Source: Aplidium turbinatum (taxonomy: Eukaryota > Chordata > Ascidiacea > Aplousobranchia > Polyclinidae). From it: a stretch of DNA of 64,000 nucleotides. The DNA lies in contig OU964918.1 in assembly GCA_918807975.1 (NCBI GenBank), forward strand, positions 992,001-1,056,000, written 5' to 3'. Below the pieces are notes generated by a model. It was given only the letters and a program-made list of their open reading frames with translations. It made no database searches and had not been told where the DNA came from. Position 1 is the first letter of the stretch, and every line of letters begins with the position of its first letter. Position numbers and translations under genes: made by a program. Of the stretch, positions 56,355-64,000 are shown piece after piece.

Positions 56355-58945
56355 CAGCCATTTAACTAAAGGAACCAGCCAGTTTTCACTCCGGCCGCTG
56401 GGGAACAGGGACAAACCCTGACTTGGCCTTCGCGAGTGTCGACAGCTTTCTTCCAGACAGACGTGTGCTTGAGAAGTTCCCGCGGTCCCAACACCGGCCG
56501 TCCCTCATCATCGCCCCAAAACTTGTGGCTCCTGTCCCGAGTTCACCGGTGAAGCGATGGAACTTCAAAAAAGCCGATTGGAATCAATATAGCCTCCTGA
56601 CCAATGAGTCTGCTGCAAAGTTACCACCGACTGAAACATGCAACGCAGACGAGGCATACCAGGACTTCTGCAATGCCATAATAACTGCGGCAAAGGCCAC
56701 AATACCACGTGGCCATCGAACCAGCTACAAACCATGCTGGGACTCTGAGTGTGAAGCTCTCTACCGCTCATACCTAGCCGCCACAAGTGGTGCTGCTTCT
56801 AACACCGCCGCCACCAGACTACTTGAGCGGCTGGACACAAAGAAGCTTGAGCGGTGGAACGAAGCTGTCCAAACCATCGACTTCTCACACTCAAGCCGCA
56901 AAGCATGGAGCATCATCAACAACCTCACTGGGCGCTCAGCGAACTCCCCTCGTCAGTGCCCCGTTTCTGCTAATGCCATCGCTTCCCAGCTAGTGCAGAA
57001 CGGGGTGTACAAGACAAAGGACCGCAAGGCATCCCGCCTTGTTGCCAAGGAAGTATCTGCCCTATGGCGAGTGGAAACACCACCAGAAGAAACAATCTCT
57101 GGAGACTTCACTCCAGAGGAATTCGCCACCGCCCTCCGCCTAGTGAAACCACACAAGTCTCCAGGGCCCGATAAGATCTGCCCTGAGCTTGTGCTCCATG
57201 CTGGCCATGCCCTAAAGTCCTGGTTACGTAGATTCCTCTCTTCCTGCCTGCACCACCTCACAATCCCAAAAATCTGGAGAAGAGCTTTAGTAGTTGCGAT
57301 CCCTAAGCCTCACAAGCCACCAGAGGACCCAAGGAGTTATCGTCCGATATCCCTCCTCTGTGTTCCTTTCAAGATCCTCGAAAGACTGATCTATGCCCGC
57401 GTCAACCCAATCATCGACCCGCTCCTTCCAAAAGAGCAAGCTGGGTTTCGGCGCGGAAAATCCACTGTAGATCAGGTCACACTGTTGACCCAAGACATCG
57501 AGGACTGCTTTGAGGCAAAAAAGAAGGCCGGCGCTGTCTTTCTAGATCTCACAGCTGCCTACGATACTGTATGGCATCGCGGCCTTACTTGCAAGCTGCT
57601 TCGCCTGCTTCCTGATCGACATATGGTCCATATGATTATGGAACTTGTCAGGAATCGAAGCTTCACCCTCACCACCGGCAACCCACGGCGAAGCAGACTG
57701 AGACGCCTGAAAAACGGCGTCCCACAGGGATCGGTCCTGGCTCCACTTCTTTTCAACATCTACACCCACGACCTGCCAACCACGGTCTCCGCAAAATACG
57801 CTTATGCGGACGACCTGGCAATTCTCCACTCCACAAAGTCGTGGGAAAATCTAGAAGACACCTTGAGCCAGGACATGCAAACCATCTCAGCTTATCTCCA
57901 GAACTGGCGACTGAAACTCAGCGAAACCAAAACTGTGGCGGCAGCTTTCCACCTATACAATCGGGAAGCTGATCGTGAGCTACATGTCCACAACAACGAA
58001 AAACCTCTGTCCTTCTGCTCCGAGCCAAGGTATCTTGGGGTGACACTAGACAGATCACTCACATACCGCCACCATTTGGTGTCACTGCGCAAGAAACTGA
58101 CATCCCGCGCTGCATTACTGAAGCGCCTGGCAGGCTCTAGCTGGGGGGCGAGGGCTGACACTTTGCGAATAGCAGCCTTAGCCCTTGTCTACTCTTCAGC
58201 AGAGTACTGTGCACCTGTCTGGTGCCGCAGTGCTCACTGCCACAACATCGACACTGCCATAAACAGTGCCCTGCGCACAGTGACCGGATGCCTGCGTCCC
58301 ACACCATTGGACAATCTCCCCATTCTCGCTGGCATCCAACCTGCTGAGCTTCGTCGTGAAGAAGCCACTCTGTCCCTTGGTCGACGGGCACTGGAGCCTA
58401 ATCATCTTCTCCACCACAAGATCTCTGCCTTCCCAAACGGGCACCCCCGCCGACTGAAATCAAGACACCCATTCGTGCCAGCCGCTCGGCTTCTGATTAA
58501 CGAAGCTGATGAACAAGACATCTCTGCGGCTACTTGGGCGGACCATAAATGGAATTCTGAATGGAGGTCAAGCACCACCAGACTCCATTCATTCATCCGC
58601 GACGCCGACACACGCCCCATCGGCCTGACACTACAGAGACAGGCATGGGTGCGCCTCAACCGTCTCCGTACGGGCGTCGGGCTTTTCCGCTCAACCATGC
58701 ACCAATGGGGAATGGCTTCTTCCTCCTCCTGCGAATGTGGTGCCGAGGAACAGACCGCAGACCACATCATCAATGACTGTACCATCTTCAAGCCACCTAA
58801 CGGAGTGGAAGGTCTGCGCGTCATGGATGATGAAACTAAAGACTGGCTGCTCTCTAGCAGCCTTCCAGTGTAGTCCGGGAACATCGTGAATCTGGGGTGG
58901 TAAAAGGATAGACCCTCGGCCCCAGAAGCTCAGACGACGACGACG
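56355..58945 (+). mobile_element. Young 5'-truncated LINE
   Basis: Exact 11-bp target duplication ATTTAACTGAC (56344-56354, 58946-58956), a 3' end of GACGACGACGACG, and an unbroken 836-codon frame. The intact frame and perfect duplication indicate a recent insertion. 5' truncation removed ORF1 and most of the endonuclease, so it cannot move alone. Source family also left copies at 34465 and 50548. Confidence 0.92.
56366..58873 (+). CDS. LINE ORF2: endonuclease end plus reverse transcriptase
   Basis: No true start: the frame is open from the truncation point. It begins with the last part of an APE-type endonuclease (GRWGTGTNPDLAFASV, FPRSQHRPSL), then a linker, then a reverse transcriptase with YRPISLLCVPFKILERLI, AGFRRGKSTVDQ, VFLDLTAAYDTVWH, LKNGVPQGSVLAPLLFNIYT and the catalytic YADDLAI (nt ~57802). 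It ends with HHLLDDC-like CECGAEEQTADHIINDC and a stop. The text resembles jockey/I-group elements common in invertebrates; the clade is not certain. Codon use is GC-richer than the surroundings. Confidence 0.88.
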   Translation, partial: LKEPASFHSGRWGTGTNPDLAFASVDSFLPDRRVLEKFPRSQHRPSLIIAPKLVAPVPSSPVKRWNFKKADWNQYSLLTNESAAKLPPTETCNADEAYQDFCNAIITAAKATIPRGHRTSYKPCWDSECEALYRSYLAATSGAASNTAATRLLERLDTKKLERWNEAVQTIDFSHSSRKAWSIINNLTGRSANSPRQCPVSANAIASQLVQNGVYKTKDRKASRLVAKEVSALWRVETPPEETISGDFTPEEFATALRLVKPHKSPGPDKICPELVLHAGHALKSWLRRFLSSCLHHLTIPKIWRRALVVAIPKPHKPPEDPRSYRPISLLCVPFKILERLIYARVNPIIDPLLPKEQAGFRRGKSTVDQVTLLTQDIEDCFEAKKKAGAVFLDLTAAYDTVWHRGLTCKLLRLLPDRHMVHMIMELVRNRSFTLTTGNPRRSRLRRLKNGVPQGSVLAPLLFNIYTHDLPTTVSAKYAYADDLAILHSTKSWENLEDTLSQDMQTISAYLQNWRLKLSETKTVAAAFHLYNREADRELHVHNNEKPLSFCSEPRYLGVTLDRSLTYRHHLVSLRKKLTSRAALLKRLAGSSWGARADTLRIAALALVYSSAEYCAPVWCRSAHCHNIDTAINSALRTVTGCLRPTPLDNLPILAGIQPAELRREEATLSLGRRALEPNHLLHHKISAFPNGHPRRLKSRHPFVPAARLLINEADEQDISAATWADHKWNSEWRSSTTRLHSFIRDADTRPIGLTLQRQAWVRLNRLRTGVGLFRSTMHQWGMASSSSCECGAEEQTADHIINDCTIFKPPNGVEGLRVMDDETKDWLLSSSLPV

Positions 58946-58956
58946 ATTTAACTGAC

Positions 58957-60200
58957 ACAAATATTGAGAATCTTTCATCAAACAACTTTATGTAAATGTT
59001 TTTTACATGAAATAATATCAATATTGAACTTCATTTAAATAAAACTAAACATAAAATTACAAAACGTTTGGAATCTTTACCGATAAAAGGAACTGGGGGT
59101 AAGTTTGTTAGCACGTTGTATGAGGAATTTTTTTTTTTAAACTCTCGTTACTGTATGTATTTACAGTAATTTAGCGACTTGCAGTCTTTTTTTGTCGCGT
59201 TATGACTTTTTAGAGTGTTGGTGGTTGTTCTCAGGTGGCAACGCGATAAGTTTTGTTTTACTTTTGTTGCTTGCTTTATTTTGTTTGTTTCAATATTCCG
59301 AAGAAGTCAATATTGGATTATTGTATTCCGATGTAATCGCATTATTTTTGTTACGCTGCAAATGCCATTAAAAACTATGATTCTCAGTTTCTTCATAATT
59401 TCTTTCAGAAAAAAGAGAAGAGGTTAAAGCGACATTATTGCTTTATGAAAGTCTGTGATCGTGAAGATGACTTTAACAGTGTTGCGCACAGTGAGAACCA
59501 TTGGCTCGAACGACAATTGTTGTGGTCCTCGCTGAACAGGTTGTTTCACGTTCTCTTTGACAGCCAGTCGAGCGCGAATTCAAAGCCCCCTGAGCACTTT
59601 ATTAAACAACCACGTGGGATAAGTTTTTAGCATTGAATTAAAAACATAAACGATTGACTTCATTATGAACAGTTTGCTCCTCAAAAGGTTTTCCCTTCCT
59701 CCTCATATTTCATTTGATTAATAGAAGCATAGCAAAACCATGCTCTTTGTTTTTCTTGATTCTTTTCAACATTAAAAAGTCGATCTGATAATCTAACACT
59801 TGATAGTAAAAATTGTGTAGTTTTCTTATAAACTAAAAATCGATGAACTATCCGTTAGTACCAAAAGTGGGTCAGACTGATAGATCAAAGAATGAATAAA
59901 TAATCCTAAAAAGAGTAACCCATATTTGAGACAACTGCTGGACAATTCCGACATCTTTATTTATCTTTCAAAAATGCCCCCTAGGAAAAAAGTAAACAAC
60001 TGTCGGGACCCAAAAGTAAGGTTTTCTCGACTTTAGCATAAATTTAGTCATATGCTACACCTAATAATTCCACACATAGAACAACCGCCATTCAACGGCT
60101 GTAAGATACAAAATCAATCTGGTTGTGTGTAACAGTTTATGGGAAAACACGATTCGAAATAATGCACGATGCAAACAATGTGGATTAGTAGGTTAGAAAT
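58957..60200. other. Intron or intergenic, no gene seen
   Basis: No further exon of the lectin/sushi gene, transposon end or RNA gene recognised. Confidence 0.45.
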
Positions 60201-60398
60201 GTAGTGGTGAGAACACTTGTACGACGCTCGTAAGAACCTCGGTTCGTCAAAGCTCAAGAGAACAAAGCACAAAAGAACTCGTCTGTGTTTTGGCAAGACA
60301 CTAAACGACAAGTCTAAAGGTGGACGAAAAGATTGATTTTCTTGCCTTTTACGTGATCTAATGCTTCGCTCACCGGGATAAGCCTGGATAAAACAATC
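60201..60398 (+). mobile_element. Diverged tRNA-derived SINE
   Basis: GTAGTGGTGAGAACACTTGT, GGTTCGTCAAAGCTCAAGAG, AAAGGTGGACGAAAAGATTG and CCGGGATAAGCCTGGATA line up along the SINE at 50925-51145 in the same order. Older copy; the A-box has decayed. Confidence 0.7.
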
Positions 60399-60633
60399 CA
60401 AGGTGTGTTTATCTCAAAACGCAACATTTCTGTGTAGACAATCTAGATTAGAAAGTCAGTTTTTATTCTACTTTCTCAATAGTAGCTTCAAAATTGAAAT
60501 TGCTTACTTATAACAAAAAATAATGCTAAACACAACATAAAGTCAAAAAATTTCACATTTCTAGCATATTGCCTTCTGAAAAATATTTCACTACTAGAGT
60601 GGGGCCTCCTCATAAAACAGATAGGGTTAATAA

Positions 60634-63121
60634 CACTGCGTCACAAAAAAATATGGCATGTCGGTAACTGAGATACCATTCTAGACGTAGTTTTGGGCGC
60701 TGATTCAGAATCTGAAATCGGTTTTGCTCTATCACGTCAGGTTTTTGAGTTATTCACAATTTTTATTTTTAAATTTTTGAACATAGAGTCAATTTTGTTA
60801 TAATTTTTTTTGCCACATTCAAAAAAGTCTTTTTAAAATTCATGAAAGAGTCTGGAAATTTCCTCTAATCACTGCCAATCAAAAATTTAATTCAAAATGA
60901 AAAATAATATGCCGTAATAAGGAGCCTAACTTTACGAATATTTGCATCAATTGACAGTTATATTTAAGCCTGTTGTTAATTGATATGCAGCATATACGAA
61001 CAAATTAAATGCAATCGCAAACACTTAACAAATATCACAATTAACAAACTTTTGTTAGCTTAAAAAGTCGTCTTTTAGCATAAAGGCTACGTTATAAGAC
61101 CAAGATATCAGTCATTTTTTGCAGAAAAAAGGTTCTGATTGAACATTTTAGAAATGTTGTGGGCATCTTCTCTTCCTGCGATGGTCTTCATTGGTGTCTC
61201 TTTGAAGAGACCAACAAAAGTCAGCCATCATGGCAGGACTGACATTCCCCTGCTATCTTTCTTCTACGATTTTAATGTCTTGATAAAACCTCTCTCCATG
61301 TTCATCACTGACATCAGCATTGTTGGGTGGAAAAAAATCTAGGTGACTATGCAAAAAAATGCATTTTCAACGACATCCGAGCCCCAATCGCTTCATATGA
61401 CTTTAGCATTTGGTTGACAATTTCTTCGTAATTGGTTGCTTTGTGCTTACCAAGAAAATTTTCAACAACCAAAAATAACTGTTCCAGGTCGCAAGTTCTT
61501 GTGGAGTCAATTTGCTTATAAAAATTTCATCTTTCAACAATTTTCTTATTTCTGGTCCAACAAAGATCCTTGCTTCACCTTTGAGTCAGATTTGTAAGAA
61601 AATATGTCGCAAATATATTTAAATCCATCACTTTGTTTATTCATGGCTTCCTCAAATTTTTGAACAAACCAAGCTTTATGTGGAGTGGAGAAAGGAAAAT
61701 TTTGTTTGCATCAACTAATGGCTGATGTTGCACATTGAAATTGCCTGGGTTGAAATTTGCACGGGTGGGCCATTTTTCTGTGCTATAATGCTGTTCATCT
61801 GCCCGGCTATTCCACAAACAAAGGAAAAACATGTACTTAGTGTAACCCAGCTGCAAACCAAGTAAGAGTCCAACAACTTTTAGGTCACCACATATATGTC
61901 ATTTATGGTTTTCATAACAGATGCATGTTAGCAAATTCTTCATTGCTTCATATGTTTCTTTGGTCTTGGTGCTGTAGGCTACTGGAACTGACGGTTTTTC
62001 ATTTCCATTGTGTAGTAGAACAGCTTTTAAACTAGTTTTATTGGAATCTATAAAAAGTCTCCATTCACTGGCTTCATATCTTTCATGCATGCAATGCATA
62101 AGGCCGTTGATATCCGAACCGTAGCAAATGTCTTCTTCAAGACAAAAATAAGGAGCCAAGTCTGCATGCCTTTTTCGAAAAGATGTGATGCTGACGCCTT
62201 TTTGCAATAAATTCCATTGCTTCAGTCGTGACCCAAGTAACTCAGATTTTTCTTTTGACAAATTTAAATCTCTAACCAAATCTTGCAAATCTCCTTGTGA
62301 TAAAATGTGTGGGAATTGGAAAGTTTCTTCAGTTGTGGATTCTTCAAATTCAGACACACTACATTGTTCCCACATCAGTGCTTGTTTCGGATTCAGAATC
62401 AAATGAGGTTACTGTTACTGGAGGTTCTGGAATAGGATATTCGAGGCTATGGGGAACAGGTTTGATTGCTGAAACGCAGTTGAGGTATTTGATTTTGTTT
62501 TCTTTGAAAAACCCAGCAATGTTTGTCATACAAAAATAGCAATCCGTGAAATGATCTCTCTGTTCTCGTCAAACCATTGGGACAAAAACTGGCATCTTCT
62601 TCTTTTTTCCATTCATCCATTGGGTTAGGGAAGTGTAGCAAGACGAGCAGCTTAAATGGGGAGCCCACGACTTATCTTCATCTCCCAATTTAACTCCGAA
62701 AAAATTTTTGTAAGCATGTTTCCGTCTACCAGTGATAGGTTTTCGAAGGTCTTGAGGCGTAATTTTTCCACAAACGTAAACTTTCCACGATTTTTTTTTC
62801 TTTTGCGCAACTTTCCACAAAGTTTTGTCTTGCTTATAACTGACAATTTTTTTGATAATTTATAACCAATTTTTTTCGTCATGGTTTTTTAATCAATAAA
62901 AGCAACTTTGTAGGCAATCAAGCGATTTAGAGGCACATTAGCAATTGCCAATATAGTCAACTATAAGCCAATTTGGAGAAAATAAAAATTGTGAATAACT
63001 CAAAAACCTGACGTGATAGAGCAAAACCGATTTCAGATTCGGAATCAGCGCCCAAAACTACGTCTAGAATGGATATTGGTATCTCAGTTACCGACATGCC
63101 ATATTTTTTTGTGACGCAGTG
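60634..63121 (-). mobile_element. DNA transposon with ~140-bp TIRs
   Basis: Ends CACTGCGTCACAAAAAAATA and its inverse, matching for about 140 bp (landmarks CTAGACGTAGTTTTGGGCGC and GCTCTATCACGTCAGG). TAA flanks both sides (60631-60633, 63122-63124). It carries a broken transposase-like gene over most of its length. Superfamily not assigned. Confidence 0.85.
61140..62882 (-). pseudogene. Transposase-like gene of the 60.6-63.1 kb element
   Basis: Minus-strand pieces in order: KPITGRRKHAYKNFFGVKLG; CYFCMTNIAGFFKENK; SQGDLQDLVRDLNLSKEKSE with LLGSRLKQWNLLQKG; DINGLMHCMHERYEASEWRL with FIDSNKTSLKAVLLHNGN; LQLGYTKYMFFLCLWNSRAD; NKIFLSPLHIKLGLFKNL; and near 61140-61350 HLDFFPPNNADVSDEHGERF. I recall this as a very widespread uncharacterised invertebrate protein; its place in a TIR element here marks it as a transposase. 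Several frame breaks, but nearly full length. Confidence 0.7.
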
Positions 63122-63165
63122 TAATCTGATACCAAGTAATGATGTTTATTGAATCCCTGCAACAT

Positions 63166-63602
63166 ATTTTTGGATTAACTATTAACAGTATTAACTATTA
63201 ACAGTATTAACTATTAACAGTTTTAACTATTAACAGTATTAACTATTAACAGTATTAACTATTAACAGTATTAACTATTAACAGTATTAACTATTAACAG
63301 TATTAACTATTAACAGTATTAACTATTAACAGTATTAACTATTAACAGTATTAACTATTAACAGTATTAACTATTAACCGTATTAACTATTAACAGTATT
63401 AACTATTAACAGTATTAACTATTAACAGTATTAACTATTAACAGTATTAACTATTAACAGTATTAACTATTAACAGTATTAACTATTAACAGTATTAACT
63501 ATTAACAGTATTAACTATTAACAGTATTAACTATTAACAGTATTAACTATTAACAGTATTAACTATTAACAGTATTAACTATTAACAGTATTAACTATTA
63601 CT
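63166..63602 (+). repeat. Tandem repeat, 16-bp unit
   Basis: About 27 units of TATTAACTATTAACAG with almost no variation (one C change near 63379 and one T change near 63222). It begins about 45 bp beyond the transposon's right end. Confidence 0.95.
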
Positions 63603-64000
63603 GTAACAGTAACCATTGCTTTGTTTGCACATTGTTTTCAGTCAGTATCGACCCAGTTAGCAAATCATTCTTTTGCTACATGGATTCAACCTCTGTAGAT
63701 CTTACATAGATGGAAGAAGACTGATTTGCTGACCGTCGATTTTTCTCAAATTTCCTTAACACCCGATCCTCATATTGCTGTTGCATTGTTTCAACGATTG
63801 CAGACTGAAGTCGGGTTATCAAATTGGTTGACACAATCTTTAATGAAAGTAGCTTTCAAACTTACGTTTATTGATGTAAATAGTGTACTTTTAGTGGATG
63901 GAAAACATGGGTGATCTTTATGAACGTGCGACAACGTTCGTACGAATGTGCCGAATGACTAATGATGTAATCTACATGATGTCTCAGATGGGGCTTGACA
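63603..64000 (+). other. Unassigned sequence with a short open frame
   Basis: A frame at 63720-63914 reads TVDFSQISLTPDPHIAVALF then QRLQTEVGLSNWLTQSLMKV. It looks protein-like but matches nothing I know and lacks clear splice sites. The window ends here. Confidence 0.2.

Noticed and set aside
57542-58884. Long minus-strand frames across the LINE
   Set aside because: They are shadows of the intact plus-strand reverse transcriptase frame.
63166-63602. CRISPR or satellite centromere
   Set aside because: Pure 16-bp tandem repeat without spacers and too short for a centromeric array.

Overview
This is animal (metazoan) DNA, AT-rich and dense with transposons. A host gene on the minus strand is spread over almost the whole window as small exons. 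Its phases, splice sites and domains mark it as an extracellular mosaic protein: a C-type lectin domain, a short linker exon, an unrecognised domain, one thrombospondin type 1 repeat, then eight sushi (CCP) domains, each on its own phase 1-1 exon. The order runs from about 56.2 kb down to 6.4 kb, and both ends of the gene appear to lie outside the window. The domain mix and the element types (Penelope-like elements, piggyBac, many hAT families, tRNA-derived SINEs) fit an invertebrate, perhaps a non-vertebrate deuterostome, but the species cannot be fixed from the sequence.

Layout from left to right. 0-2.5 kb: intron with a hammerhead-ribozyme-bearing retro-insertion. 2.56-6.43 kb: a hAT-type element carrying a hairpin minisatellite, inserted exactly at the donor splice site of the last sushi exon. 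6.4-15.3 kb: four sushi exons, a G-rich foldback, local tandem repeats and a decayed piggyBac. 18.5-28.9 kb: three sushi exons around a long-TIR hAT-like element, an internally deleted piggyBac and a Penelope-type GIY-YIG fragment. 29-33.2 kb: a broken LTR-retroelement Gag fossil split by a DNA transposon. 33.6 kb: the first sushi exon. 34.2-46 kb: a MITE holding a LINE fragment, then an 8.8-kb element with two divergent PIN-like nuclease genes, itself invaded by a Penelope-like element that is in turn invaded by a DDE transposon. 46.4-50.1 kb: a pogo-type element hosting a TTAA element, and a foldback hAT. 50.2 kb: the TSP1 exon. 50.5-54.6 kb: an inverted LINE split by a second copy of the minisatellite-bearing hAT. 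54.9-56.2 kb: lectin-side exons. 56.36-58.95 kb: a young, 5'-truncated LINE with one long open frame. 60.6-63.1 kb: another DNA transposon, followed by a 16-bp tandem array.

The strongest new-looking signals are: (1) small retro-insertions built as head-to-head inverted copies of a hammerhead-ribozyme-containing end, flanked by 12-16 bp target duplications and found in at least three places in two sequence families, one of which matches the 3' region of a GIY-YIG Penelope-like element in the same window; (2) a long-TIR element encoding two homologous PIN-like nucleases head to head; (3) the hAT insertion at the sushi exon donor. All calls are by eye, without database searches.
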